NCBI GenBank assembly: GCA_963920635.1
Contig: OY987300.1
Location: 80,701,899 to 80,765,898 of the forward strand
DNA from: Pseudeuparius sepicola
Lineage: Eukaryota > Arthropoda > Insecta > Coleoptera > Anthribidae
Direction: 5' to 3'
Length of the DNA: 64,000 nucleotides
A model generated the notes under the pieces. It worked only from the letters and a program-made list of their open reading frames with translations. It was not told where the DNA came from and made no database searches. This document shows positions 46,205 through 58,081 of this stretch, piece by piece (position 1 is the first letter of the stretch; every line of letters starts with the position of its first letter). Made by a program: the position numbers and the translations under genes.

Positions 46205-46545
46205 GATTTTACTCAGTATGCCTCGCAAAGGGCATTACGTGGCACATATTCTCACAATAATAAGGTGTGAATCAGAGAGTCATCCTGGGTTCTTCATGTG
46301 AAAAACTGAGTTTTCAATTATTCGAAAAATATGCGTTTTGATACGATTTTATACAGGCTGCCATGTGTTTTATAATGAACTTCAAAGTAAAAAATTCCTC
46401 GGAAAAAATAGGCATACCGTTAGGGTGGGTCCAAAGGGCTATTATTGCCACGTGATTTTGTATTTTAATAATTAATTTTTCCACGATTCTGAACAGGCTG
46501 CCAATGAGAAGTATGCAAGTTCTTGTTATGAAAATGCTGAAAAAA
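46205..46545 (-). repeat. dispersed repeat R, copy 2
   Basis: Inverted partner of 31427-31740, with the same landmarks in reverse order (TCAGAGAGTCATCCTGGGTT, GGCATACCGTTA, CTGAACAGG). No terminal repeats found. Confidence 0.6.
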
Positions 46546-48128
46546 AGATGGCATACCGTTTGCGCATGTCAATTTGATTGTAGGTAGGTACCTAAAGAAT
46601 ATAAATAGGTAATCATTTAAATTCCAAGAAATACCTACCTACCTGATGCATTTATATAGGTATGAGAGTAGATAGAGTGTTTAATTTGCTTTCTGTTTCA
46701 GTGCGAAGAAGTTGACAAAGAGTAAAGTAATGGCTCCTCCTGTAGTGAATATGGGTTTTGTTAAAGCAAGTTCAGACAATCTTCGGGAAATTGACATACC
46801 TATTTATGCTCTCACAATTTTTAAAGCGAGATGCCAAAGCGAAACAATCTCGCGAAACGCGAAAACCGCAAAGCTAGAAAGCTAGGTTATGTTTCGATAC
46901 CCACAAAACATCAAGATTAGGTTAGGACGGCACCGTTATCGTCACTAGTTTGCTGCACCGTTGCCAGATCCCCTTTCGGACTTGTATTCAGAAGTAAATC
47001 CTGTACTCCAAAGACCGACTATTCTTCAACAAACATTGAGAAAGTATATTATATCTTTACGGAATATAGTGTTTTTTATAAAGTTAACTGCTGTTATTAT
47101 TTATTGCAATTAATAGGTTTGTTCTAGGAAGCAATCTCAAACTAGTCCGAACCAATAACCAGAGTTAAAAACCGTCAGAGAATTTGAACTGTATAACCAA
47201 CTTTATGTTGACAATTTGAGTTTCCATACTAGAACACAGCTATTCTAATAACAAAATATTCGACCAGCAAGGAAAAATCACACGAGTTGGCAACGTACAA
47301 TAAACGAATAAAGCTTCAAGGCTTCGCGGTCCTATTCACATAGATCAAAATTATTATGACGTCAAAATTAAGAAAACCGTTAAAAACGGAAATAATTTTA
47401 AACTCAATTTTCTCCCAAAGGAGGTAAAATTTTTAGTTTAGAATTTTACTAGTGTAGTCTGCATCAATACAGGCTTTCAACAAAATAAAATTTGAAAAAA
47501 CGGTTAAATACCCTATTAAAGCCGTACCAATTATTATTGCACACAAGCCTCGATACAAGCACAACCTGTACAACTAATGCTTAGTTTATAGTTAAACAAC
47601 AAACAAAACAACATAATAAATAGTAAGTAAAATAGGGATCAAATAATGATTCCCTTTAACCATAACAAGGCTAATTTTTTATTGCACATTCTATTTTATT
47701 TGCTGTATAAACCAGGCATAAACTCTGTTGAGACCCCTATTTGTAATGCTCTGTTCTATAAATAATCTGTTTCCTTACCATTTTTTAAATTGATACTGTC
47801 TTGTCTGCGGCATGCAGCAATCCATTTTTAGCAAGATTATTGTCCTTGGGAAATCTATAGTACTTAATTTCCGTTCCCTTACTGTTTCTGTTATTATTTG
47901 GACAAACGCTGACTGCACATCCCAGCATTTTTGGTCTATTTTAAAGCACTGTCGAGCTGAACTGGCGATCAGTTAGTTGTTTACACTTTTTTCTTGACAC
48001 ATTAAACTGTAAACTATAAACCGCAGCCGCCCATTATTTTGAATTCGTGATTCGCAACTGACGTAGATGCGCAGAGTTGCCTTGTTTTCGGATTCGTTAG
48101 TGACATACCGTGGGTAAGTGTATCGTGA
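46546..48128. other. intergenic with one weak exon candidate
   Basis: At about 46702 a TTTGCTTTCTGTTTCAG acceptor-like site is followed by a 49-codon frame from the ATG at 46731 (MAPPVVNMGFVKASSDNLRE...) to a TAG at about 46878. I do not recognise it with confidence. The rest is AT-rich without identified features. Confidence 0.35.
46731..46880 (+). pseudogene. possible decayed exon (unrecognised)
   Basis: Starts MAPPVVNMGFVKASSDNLRE, continues IDIPIYALTIFKARCQSE and stops. It lies 29 nt after a good acceptor-like site. The composition looks protein-like, but there is no second exon or homologous copy in this window, so it is only a candidate, possibly transposon-derived. Confidence 0.25.
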
Positions 48129-48762
48129 CTTAGACAAGGAAAGAGAGAGCACTCCGCGCGCGTCATTTTGAATGGTAGCCATTTTATATGTGGCAGACAA
48201 TGCGAGTACATTGTGAGTTAATTTCGTGAATTTGTGAATTAAAAGTAACAGTGATTAAGTGGAAAATATACTCTTACGATGGTGAATTGTTCAGCGTTCA
48301 GGTAAATATTTAACAAGATACCTTTGAAAGATGCCCTAAAACTTAATTTTTCTTAATATAACTTCTTCAAATTCCTTCTACCTTTTCGTATGATAAAATA
48401 TAATAATTTTTTAACATCGTTTTTATTGAAAATTTTTTTAATTGATTATGATAGTTTCATAAAATATGGTCTGGTTTCCATGGGCGTGCATTATTTATTT
48501 TATATTGATTGATTTGAAGTCGACACCAATAAATATAGTTCAGCACTTGACATTAGCTTTACATTTGGGAAATTATCTGCAAATAAATACCAATATTTCA
48601 AATTACACGTAAGTCGAAATTAACTACCTTGTCATTTTTAACATTTTTGCGATATTGGCTAAGAACGCGTTTCATGCTACGCCACTGGCCTGTCGTGCGA
48701 TGTGGCAGTCGGTAACACGGCCGCGGGCGCTGTTAGGCGTCCTCTCTCTTTCCTTGTCTAAG
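48129..48762 (+). mobile_element. THAP-type TIR element, copy 2
   Basis: Same TIRs as 29410-30142 in the reverse orientation (634 bp). The start codon context, the GTAAATATTTAACAAG intron start and the internal CTACGCCACTGGCCTGTC segment are shared. Confidence 0.75.
48279..48301 (+). pseudogene. shortened THAP first exon in copy 2
   Basis: ATG at 48279 encodes MVNCSAF plus AG, directly joined to GTAAATATTT. Compared with copy 1 the segment from the second Cys to the donor is deleted, yet a CAG|GTAAAT donor is recreated. Confidence 0.55.
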
Positions 48763-49196
48763 GGCGACAATATCTTATTTTAGTTTTTATATGGTACCAC
48801 AAATAGTGCCAAAAAATAGTGAAATATTCAATGCCAACACTAATATCCGCATTATTGTGGCTAAACTGACAAACGAGGAGAGCGGTAAAGCGGAACTTTC
48901 GTCTCTTTTTTCGATGTTCTGCCTCACCTTCCATCTAACCTACCTTACACTGATTTAACGCTTTAACATGCAGGCAGTGTTCGAGACTAAAATTTATGCC
49001 AAGAGGTAACAAACCGATGATATATTCCACCGGAGACGTGGAATTTTGCTATGAAAGGACAATCAAAAGGGAGCAAAATCGAGAGATTTAAACGAGTCTT
49101 CATGGGGCAATAAGACTTTTCGAAGGGTTCAAATATAAATCAAATTTTACCACGATTTACGGGCATGAAATCTATATTTTTTTCAGTTTACATATA
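48763..49196. other. intergenic, no gene seen
   Basis: Nothing recognised between the THAP element and M3 copy 2. Confidence 0.4.
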
Positions 49197-50409
49197 CAGG
49201 GTGTAACTAAGCTGATGGTCAAAAATGAAACCACGTATTCTTGGAGTCAAAATAAGGGCACTTCTTCATATATTTTTTTCTCCTACGGGCCATAGTTTTT
49301 TTTTATACAGAGCGTAGAAGTTTGGAGAAAAATACACATATTTCTTAGTATTTCTAGAAGTATACGAGATATTTTCTTCAAACTTGACGTGTCACATGAG
49401 CAGATGAGCCGTCAAACTTAAGGTTGACATGAAGCTTCTGAGGCTCCCAGTTGCGGAGATACAGGGTATTAGTAAAATTAATTAGTTCAGAAAAATATGA
49501 ATACCCTGTATAATCGCATTTTTTAAATTTGTTTTGAATGGTAAATTTAATGGTTAACAAAAAGTATCTCTTAATATTTTTTCATATTCGCAGCCGTTTC
49601 TTAATTATTTTTAAAGAACGGCAATGCTGCAATGAACAATAGTCACTTTAAGAATAAATCTAGCAATCTGTGGATGTCAATTAAACTTTATTTAACAAAA
49701 TACAAAAGCAAAAACAATAATAAAAGAAACGTATTGCTATTAGAAATTTAAATTATTAAATGTTCGAAATGACCGCCGTCTCTTTCAATACACGCAACTA
49801 TGCGTTTCCGCATGTTTATTATTGTCATTCGCAAGTCCATAGCAAAAGTGCATATATCAGTCAATTCTTCAAATGAAAATATAATTTTTCAAAATATTGA
49901 TACTAAGGTGCAAAGTTGGCAGCCAAATGATTCAAATAATGCCGAGTTTAATTGACATCTACAGATTGTTAGATTTATTCTTTTTATTGCAGCATTGCCG
50001 TTCTTTGAAAATAATTAAAAAACGCCTGAGAATATGAAAAAATACTAAGAGATACTTTTTGTTAACCATTGAATTTACCATTCAAAACAAATTAAAAAAA
50101 TGCGATTATACAGGGTATTCATATTTTTCTGAACTAATTAATTTTAATAACACCCTGTATCTCCGCAACTGGGGGCCTCACAAGCTTTAAATTTGACAAC
50201 TCATCCGCTCATGTGACACGCCAAGTTTAAAGAAAATATCTCGTATACTTCTAGAGATACTAAGAAATATGTGTATTTTCTCTAAATTTCTACGCTCTGT
50301 ATAAAAAAAACTATGGCCCGTAGGAGAAAAAAATATATGAAGAAGTGCCCTTATTTTGACTCCAAGAATACGTGGTTTCATTTTTGACCATCAGTTTAGT
50401 TACACCCTG
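49197..50409. mobile_element. mariner-like relic, family M3, copy 2
   Basis: Same structure as 26070-27298, with both ends perfect. The centre keeps a readable C-terminal transposase fragment on the minus strand (49748-49880). Confidence 0.8.
49748..49880 (-). pseudogene. mariner-type transposase C-terminal fragment in M3 copy 2
   Basis: Reads EELTDICTFAMDLRMTIINM then RKRIVACIERDGGHFEHLII and a TAA at 49750-49748. The C-I-E-x-x-G-G-H-F-E-H-L ending is characteristic of insect mariner-like transposases. The catalytic core is deleted. Confidence 0.7.
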
Positions 50410-51713
50410 TATAGCTCATGCATCCTGTAAATTCGCGAGAAATACCATCTGCGATATTAAACTTTATGTATAAAGTTGGACGGTTATTGTTTTTATGGAA
50501 GTTTTCAGCGAATTATATCTACCTACTTCGCTCGAAAGTTTAGAGTTTCAATTTACATATGCAGAGCCGCTACCTACGAAGTTAGGAGTATTATTTATAT
50601 CTCGCTGCGTGTGATTTGAAATATTCTCTTTTTTTGTGAAATATAAAACTTATTCATCAACAACAGTGTGCAACCAGGCGCGCCTTTTCCATAAGGTCAT
50701 TTGGTCAATGACCCAATTAATTTATTTCAACAAATTTTGAATGTTTAATAATAAAATATCTTCATGCAAAAGCTCCCCGCATTTATCTAACATTCTGACA
50801 ACGCAACGTTACGCAACACGGCGAACACCGCACGCGCCTTTTTAAATTCACCAGTTTCGACGAATCGCTTGGTCTTGTGGAATCTTGCGCCTTGTGCCCC
50901 CACAAAATCCGACTGAAATTTAAACGCGCAAGCGAGAGCGAACACACCTGCTGCCGCGAGAAAGAGAGAAGAGACGGGCGTCGGAGAATGTACTTTTGCT
51001 GTGCCAGACTCCAGACTTTTATTTTGTTATTCATCCAGTGTATTGTTGTTTCGTTATAATATGTACTATGTAAATAATCTTGCATCACAAAATAGCAGAC
51101 ATTCCCAACATTTTTTCTCTGGTTTCTACTCGGAAACCTCTACTTTTTCATAATGTTTTTTCTTAAATGAATTAAAGATGATTCAAAATTACCAGTAGAT
51201 AGACCTATACATTATTTTTTGAAGCCTTAAAAGCACCTCAAGGGTGGTACAGGGTGATCCAATCAGTAAGGTATTGGGATTTCTCAAGACTAATTTTATG
51301 TAATTTTTCTTCAAATTTTTTAAAAACTTCGCCTGCGGCTCATTTTTTAGAATTATTTTAAATGCCCTTGTTTAAAAAAGACACAAAAATTGTCCCTCCA
51401 CCACTCGAAATTAATTCCTACATACCTCACAGAAGTGATCCAAACTCGAAGTACCGGCCTACCATTTTACAGAATGACATGTAAAAAATATACCTTTGTA
51501 AGTAGCGTACCGACTTTCAGAAATTTCTTCTTAATGGATTAAATAATTCCTTGTCGGGGCCCCGCATTTTCATGCGGCACCTGGCCCCGCAAAATCTTGA
51601 GCCGGTCCTGATCAGCCCACCCTAAAAATACGACCTAGTTACGTCTATGAGTTCGGTATTCCGTTTGTGGACTGTGCAATCGTGTAGTATTTGTAGTTAT
51701 CAAAATTTTACTA
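50410..51713. other. intergenic, moderately GC-rich patch, hAT-like end
   Basis: 50820-51000 is GC-richer with GAGAAAGAGAGAAGAG (GAGA-like). A TACAGGGTGATCC element end at about 51249. 51556-51612 looks like a hAT terminus (complement of AGGACCGGCTCAAGATTTTG with GGGGCC inside). No gene proven. Confidence 0.4.
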
Positions 51714-51835
51714 ATGGCTTCCGCCTCTGCAGTGACAATAAGCGACACATTGACTTATGAAAAACGTTTAGAAATAAAAGGAACCTCGTCTAGATCGAAA
51801 ACAAACCAGAAAAGACAGAGGGAAAGAAATGAACA
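51714..51835 (+). CDS. possible first coding exon, unknown protein
   Basis: ATG at 51714 with upstream AATTTTACTA. Encodes MASASAVTISDTLTYEKRLE followed by a very basic stretch (SSRSKTNQKRQRERNEQ) and meets a CAG|GTATTC donor-like site; read through, it stops two codons later. Low-complexity basic tails of this sort occur in nuclear proteins and transposases. No partner exon was found, so support is weak. Confidence 0.3.
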
Positions 51836-52391
51836 GGTATTCTAAGCCAGTTATGTACAACATTTCTGACTGGATTTGTAGATGAAATGTAAAAACGCGT
51901 TTTTTAATTGTTTTCCCTGCAGGTAGGTACTTTGTTTTGTACTGATGATTCGTTATTCGTTATGCTCTAAAATTGGCATTACTGACATAAAACATTAAAA
52001 GAAAAAATGGCAAAACATGCTTCTTCTACCATACATACCTTCTAATGCTATGAATTTCGGTAGAATTGGACGCGTTGATATAAGAACTCAATTAAATAGT
52101 GCTTATTGTAAATCTATAAAAGACTATAATGATAAAGTAAGGCAAAATAAGTATATTTTTTAGCAAAATTATTGACTTGTGTAAAATTCTGGGGTGCATT
52201 TGAACTCCAAACACCAATCATTTCTCGTAACTAAGTACATGAAAGGTGAGTGAATTATCCTTGGAATTATCTCAGTATTAGGTATTATTTTAAAGAATAA
52301 TTGTCTAATGGATATATCTTTTAATTGCTCCATTTAAAAGTAAAAAACATAAAAAAATACATAAAAGTTTGTATGTAGATATCACTCCGAA
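51836..52391. other. AT-rich, no gene seen
   Basis: Would be an intron if the preceding exon is real. No acceptor plus coding frame could be assigned. Confidence 0.35.
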
Positions 52392-52788
52392 TAGTATATT
52401 TCATGACGAGTCTGGAAATAAAGATTTTTCCGTGCGCGCCTGACAAATACCCGTGTGGGAAGTCATGCAAGCACGGAAAAATCTATTTCTGGACGTGTAA
52501 TGAACGATATATTTTTTATTATACTTCTTTGAAAACGGAAACTTAAAACATTTTATCGGCATATTATAATAAATTTATTTGACAAAAAATAAACAATGCA
52601 GACAATATAGTGTTTGGTAGGTATGTATGATGCGTTTCCATGGTTACTCTCAAATTATTTCAAAGGTGCTTTGTTGTAAATTAGTTATTGTCAGATAAGG
52701 TGAATAAAACGTCAAAAATATTACAGAAATGTATGTAAATATTGAAACACTTACGAATTAAAATACAAAATAGGTACATGTTAAATAT
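52392..52788 (+). mobile_element. MITE family A, copy 3, left part (split by an insertion)
   Basis: Left about two thirds of a family A copy. It stops after GTTAAATAT and resumes at 56227 with ATATCAGAGAGCATATAG, exactly the sequence that is contiguous in the other copies, so a 3.4-kb element has been inserted here. Confidence 0.8.
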
Positions 52789-53397
52789 CGTCGTTAATTT
52801 AGCTAAGTGGCGTATATCGTTTTAAACAAGTTTTTAGGAGAGCACTTTAAAAATTTGAGTAATTTGTCCCCTCTATAAATCAACAACTAAGCGAGAAACA
52901 GAGATAATTTTTCGAATCACATTAGGATAACTCATGAACTTTTTATTGCTAATAACTAATATTAGGTAAATGTATTTACGACAAAGATATTTTTGAAAAT
53001 ACTATATACGCCACTTTGCAGAAAAGAAAAATTCTACGTTTTCATATAAGCCTATCGCAATACAATATATGCGAACTACGTACTGTTTCATTTTATAACA
53101 TACTCCCTCTAAATAGTGACGATTGACCATTACTTAATCAGGTTGGGTATTTTATTTTTGAATATAACTGAACCGAAGTGCTCGTACTGTATACAAAACT
53201 TTAATAGTAGGTTTAATAACCATAAATACAAAATTAATTCATAGTTAAAAGTTAAACTTAAGAATTTTCACACCATTTTAGCGTATGATTGATTCCTGTA
53301 AAAATCTTGATAGTTCTTCAGTCCTATTACCCATTGTAGATCTACAGGTAATGAGCGCAAAGAGCGATACTTTTTGTTCTGGAATTTTTCGCGTTTT

Positions 53398-53583
53398 GTT
53401 TACGAGTAATGGAAGAACAATTATGGCTCCTAAATTAACTTTTTGAAATTGAATTATGGCTATATGTCCCAAAATAATAAAGCTGCTGAACTGAAATTTG
53501 TTTACGAGTAATGGAAGAACATTTATGGCTTCTAAATTAACTTTTTGAAATTGAATTATGGCTATATCTCCCAAAATAATAAG
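53398..53583. repeat. direct repeat, two units of about 110 bp
   Basis: Two tandem copies of a unit starting TTTACGAGTAATGGAAGAAC and running through GAATTATGGCTATAT to AATAATAAGCTGCT, inside the 3.4-kb element. Confidence 0.75.
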
Positions 53584-54196
53584 CTGCTAAACTGAAATTG
53601 GGCACTGCTGTGTTTTTGGGGATGAAGAATAAGCCGAAGATGTCAATTTCTAGGTCACAAAGGGCGCCACTTGATCTGTTTTTGAATGCAGCTTTTACTC
53701 GTAGGTATAACTTTTTGGGGACATTTTTTGGTCTTGCATGTCCATATTTTTTGTGCATCTGTTCATTCTGTAACAAAAAGGTACCTACTCTTATTTCATA
53801 ACGATAAAATCAACCTTTTCCGTTGAATTTCACAAAATCTGCCCCCGAAAAACACCCGTTGACTCCAACATTTGAAAAATAAGATGTTCACCTTCCACTT
53901 TCAAATTATAGCGCTATTTGCGTTCACGTCCGATTTTCCCCTTTTGTACTTACCGGTGGACTTCCTTATAGCCTCTTTTATTTATATAAGAAGGGAAAAT
54001 CGGACCTATGGTGTAACGTATGCTCAGGCGCCAGTTTTTTAGAGTGGTATGCTCCGCTGTGCTCAGATAACTTTCAGTCAGAGAAAATAAACTTCAAGAT
54101 TCAATGGTGTATCGAGGGTAGGGTGTAAGTAAAATATTTAGTACAAATTTAACACTTTTTATTATTTTTGGTTACATGGGTAATTTGTTAACTAGA

Positions 54197-54219
54197 TACA
54201 ATAATAATAATAATAATAA
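54197..54219. repeat. (AAT)n microsatellite
   Basis: Seven consecutive ATA/AAT units within the 3.4-kb element. Confidence 0.9.
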
Positions 54220-55489
54220 GAAAAAGGAAATTAAGACGGCCGGCCCAGAGTGGTCCACGAATCTGTAAGCAAGGAAAAAGAATACTTAGGTAAGCTTCTA
54301 TTGGCGGAACTATATAAGCGGTTTTTGGTGATTTAGACGCGGTGTGAGGGTCATGCGGAAAGCAAGCTCAAAAACTAATGAATTGAAAATTATAAAACGT
54401 GCGACGTTATTTTATTAAGAAGGAAAATCAAACTTACAACGTTAATCCTATCTTATTTACTGAATAGACAAATGTAGGGTATATGTTTAGACGGAAAGTT
54501 GAAGTTGGTCAAAGAAAAGCTCGTTCTCCCAACTTCGGGTTAAAGGAGGTTCTAGGAGAGGTCAGGGTAGAGCGGAACAACCTACTATTACTCACCAAGA
54601 CTGGTATCGGATGAAGGAGAGCCTCCGTGGCAGCCGCCGCCTATTTATTTGGTTTGGGTGGCGCCCTCTCTAGATGAGTGCGCCGGCCAGTCATTGGTCG
54701 AGGCCGCGGCGACGGATCGGGGGGGGGGGGGGTCCTCCCCACCTTTCTGGACGTGAAAACGGCAGTCGGAGGCTAATCTGGCAGTTAGGGGTGTTGCACC
54801 CCTGATAGGTCTTTGACAGTGGTCTCTCTGGGTCGGGCAGGTCATAATTACCTAGTTTCAAAAAAAGAACGGCGCTCCTAGGCCACAATCAGACTTTTTC
54901 TCATTTCCACCCCTTTTAGACATCCCTTATCCCTCTGGCAAAATAAACAATTATTACACGGTGGCGGATAGCCGGAAAACAATTAAATCCAAAGGCTAAT
55001 TAAATGCAATTACAATATCGAACGCCGGTCTTCCAAGTACACAAAAAAAAATCATTGATATGAATACATAAAAAAAACTCCGGCGGCGGCCGGCCGCTAA
55101 AAATAGCGCGGCGAAGGATTTTAAGTCGGCATAAAATAAAAATGAAAATTCCACAACTGGTAACTTCGTTACAAAATAATGTTACAGATCAACTGTATCA
55201 TTTAACAACAAATTCTATAAACAATGTACCAGAAATGGGATTGAAACTCGGCAAGGACATTATTTCAAGAAAACGAATGGTGTTGTGACCAATGCCAATT
55301 CGGCATTTTTCTTCATGTTGAATATACAGTTGATATGCAACATTTGAGAGCGGTAGCTGAAAATTTTATGTTTCGAATGTTGGAGTTTTGGGGCAAATTT
55401 TGGCAAATTCAACGCAAACAGTTGACTTTATCGTTATGAAACAAGAGTACTATTTTGTTGCCTAATGAAAAGATTCATTAAAAAAAACT

Positions 55490-55768
55490 TCAAGGCCCTG
55501 TACCTCTTAAACAAACAACATTTATATGAGGCATATTGTCCCCAATTGTCATATTGTGGCCCGAAATATATGCAGTTGTTCTATGGATCATTATTAGCGG
55601 GACACCCTGTAAAACACTACTGCTTATTTCACTGATATTTTTTAAACTACTTAACGGGAAATTGTCTTCCGAATCGTCACCTTCCAGATTTTCTTCCTCG
55701 GCCATTATTTTTCCAAAATACCTCCTTTTCATGTACCATACTTTAACCTTTGCACCTGTTTTTAACAC
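55490..55768 (-). pseudogene. open frame inside the 3.4-kb element, unknown
   Basis: About 92 codons including VKVWYMKRRYFGKIMAEEEN and an acidic SEDNFPLSSL segment. It crosses an ACACCCTGTA repeat end at about 55600, so its last third is probably not original coding sequence. It could be part of the element's own protein; I do not recognise it. Confidence 0.25.
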
Positions 55769-56226
55769 TTTAGGATTCCATAAAATGACGTAACTTCTTG
55801 GAATTTACCACGTTTTGAGTCCCAGCTTTCCATTTAATTAATGTATCCACGCTGATTAGTTTGTATTATTGCCAACATTGTTTACTTTATAAAAGACAAT
55901 AATAAAGTGCCGGTCTGCTGATGTATGTTGGGGTTAAAAGAACACACCGAAAGGCTCGCTAACAGACGTATATGGCAATATTCGCCATTGATGTTTATGA
56001 AAATAAAGTTAGCAAACAGGTGTATATGATATACATCCGTTAGAGGAATAGCAATTAAGCTTTTTCAAACGTACGCCAAAATTAAAAAACGCTGTAACTT
56101 TTGAACGGTTTTGAATTGAAATACGCCACTTGGAGAGACCATGTATCATTCTAATTACTATCTTTAGGTGTATAAAAGTCAAATTGGCATTTTTCTCATA
56201 TACGACACTTAGCTAAGTTAACGACG

Positions 56227-56425
56227 ATATCAGAGAGCATATAGAGTTTCTTAAATTTAGTTTGCTTTGCTGTATATTTCTATTTTAAAGCCATATATTC
56301 GGTATTTTTATTCAGCGCACGAAAAGTTTTTCCATGCGCTGTTTCCGTGCGCTAGCCCGAAAAACCCCATCTGTCATTATTGCTAAAACAGATGAAAATA
56401 AGGTGTTTTCAAAGAAATATAACAA
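56227..56425 (+). mobile_element. MITE family A, copy 3, right part
   Basis: Continuation of the copy starting at 52392. The first bases ATAT repeat the last bases of the left part, i.e. a 4-bp target duplication. It ends at the GTTTTCAAAGAA inverted repeat. Confidence 0.8.
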
Positions 56426-57188
56426 AAAAAAAATGCAGTGCGGGCCAGCGTCTGTCTGCAACGACCAACTTGTATTTTCTCCAAAATAAAAAAGTAATCG
56501 ACCACTCTCCGTAGACCTTATTGGCGTTGCTGTAGTGGGTGGTTCGACGTTTGTTTACCTTATCTCGCGTTCAAACACTAGAGAACCCCACATTCCTCGA
56601 ATTATGTTTTCGCATCCCGGGAAGCTATTTGCATTGCAAACATCCAGATTATGGGGAAAACCCGGACTCGGATAAGGTTTTTTTTTTACGAAAATAACGC
56701 AGTTACGTTAGTCGATACACAAGAAAATCTAACTGGATACTTCTCTGTTAATTTTGGACATGGGCAAAATCTATATATTTTTTTAACTTTTAGGATTTGT
56801 ATTATTATATTATTTGTATTGTTCTTGCTGTGTTTTGAAGATTTCAAACTGTTTGACGTCAGACGTGAACGTTGACATATTCACACTTCAACTCGATTAT
56901 TTTGCAGAGCTCCATTAACGTTAATGTTTATGCGTTTATCCAAAAGCATATTTTATTTATATTTGTTTTATAAGCGACCCTGGTAATATAATAAAGAAAT
57001 ATTAACTATCCCCTGGAAGTTTAAGTAAGAAAATGGCGGCCCAGGTGAAGTTCTCCCCACTTCCATATCTCTGGGTCCAACGAACTGTCAAGATCGGCTG
57101 TAAATGTTTACATTTGTTTGTATTGCGAAAAATTCCGATGGTGCAGAAAAACAAGGTTGGGTTAGGTGAGGTTAGCTTAAGTGTTTAG
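56426..57188. other. intergenic, no gene seen
   Basis: No exon or repeat pair recognised. The last bases are the left target duplication of T5 copy 2. Confidence 0.4.
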
Positions 57189-58076
57189 TCTGGACCAACA
57201 CTATATTAAAGACCTGTGCATAGCGCTGTTTCAAGCGATCGCCACTGGCGCCACACGACCAAACAAATTTACACAGTGGTTTAATGTTAAAACACCATTG
57301 TTGCAGAATCTTTTATAAAATAAAAACATGCAAATGTGTCTTTTACGACGAATTTAATATAATAAAATATTTGTTTATGTTGTTTATGTCCCTCTAATTT
57401 GACAAGTTCACATGGCATATTTCCAAACATTTTCGTAAGAAAAGAGAGTGTAAAAAGCAAGCAAGAGTATTTGGTAGGGACCTTTTGGTTTGAAATGAAG
57501 TCCATGGCTAGTTGTAGTGTAAGTAAGCATAAAACGCATTAGATTTTTCAGTTTCTTCTTTATATGGAGGACTATTGGTTCGCTTTGGAGCTATAAACAA
57601 AATTTTCTATTTTCATTCTTGCATACGTTACAAAATACTCTCCCAAAATAATATCTAGAATTTTCGCTTCTTCAGCTGGTTGATCAGATCATCCCATAAT
57701 TCCAAACTAGTTTTTATTCTTCTGCAATTCATCTAATGGTCTGTGCAGTGTGTATACCATTTTCTTCATGTGCATGGAAATTTCATGTTTTCACAAACAA
57801 ATCTACCTATAAAAGCTGTGTTAATAGGATAAAACTGCTAAATACTCGACGCAAAGACAATTCGTTACAGTAAAAAGAAGGCAAATCGTAATAAAGCTGG
57901 ATATTTAAAATTTGGGACATTTTAAACGTCAGTAACTGACATACCAATAACCACAAAATAAACCCCTATAACCTATAATAAGTCGCCATTTTTTCGTCGA
58001 GTGGCGCCACCCCAGTCAGTAAACAACAATGAAATATGACGTCATGCTCGGGTCTTTAATATGGTGTCGGTCCAGG
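57189..58076 (-). mobile_element. DNA transposon family T5, copy 2
   Basis: Inverted copy of the 1187-2078 element, bounded by TTTAG on both sides (57184-57188 and 58077-58081). The first TIR base is mutated (C to T). The minus-strand reading frame 57287-57505 matches the copy 1 remnant (FGNMPCELVKLEGHKQHK, DTFACFYFIKDSATMVF stop), so this C-terminal stretch is a shared coding relic and not chance. Confidence 0.75.
57287..57505 (-). pseudogene. decayed C-terminal coding remnant inside T5 copy 2
   Basis: 72-codon open stretch whose amino-acid sequence is conserved in the copy at 1187-2078 despite indels; the last six residues before the stop (SATMVF) are identical. It is presumably the end of the element's transposase or an accessory protein. 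No catalytic motif is visible and the family is unknown. Confidence 0.45.
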
Positions 58077-58081
58077 TTTAG

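Larger units (their letters stand above)
52789..56226. mobile_element. 3.4-kb TIR element nested in MITE family A
   Basis: Ends CGTCGTTAATTTAGCTAAGT at the left and its complement (one mismatch) at the right, with ATAT on both sides (52785-52788 and 56227-56230), splitting a family A MITE. Subterminal GGCGTATAT motifs occur in both ends. Interior: a direct repeat of about 125 bp (about 53398-53460 and 53504-53580), an ATA microsatellite, a GC-rich part at 54560-54900, and two open frames of uncertain meaning. A 4-bp duplication with this TIR was not assignable to a superfamily. Confidence 0.75.

Noticed and set aside
54012..54170. TGTAACG...-type segment resembling an LTR start with AATAAA
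   Set aside because: No second LTR, primer-binding site or defined end could be found.
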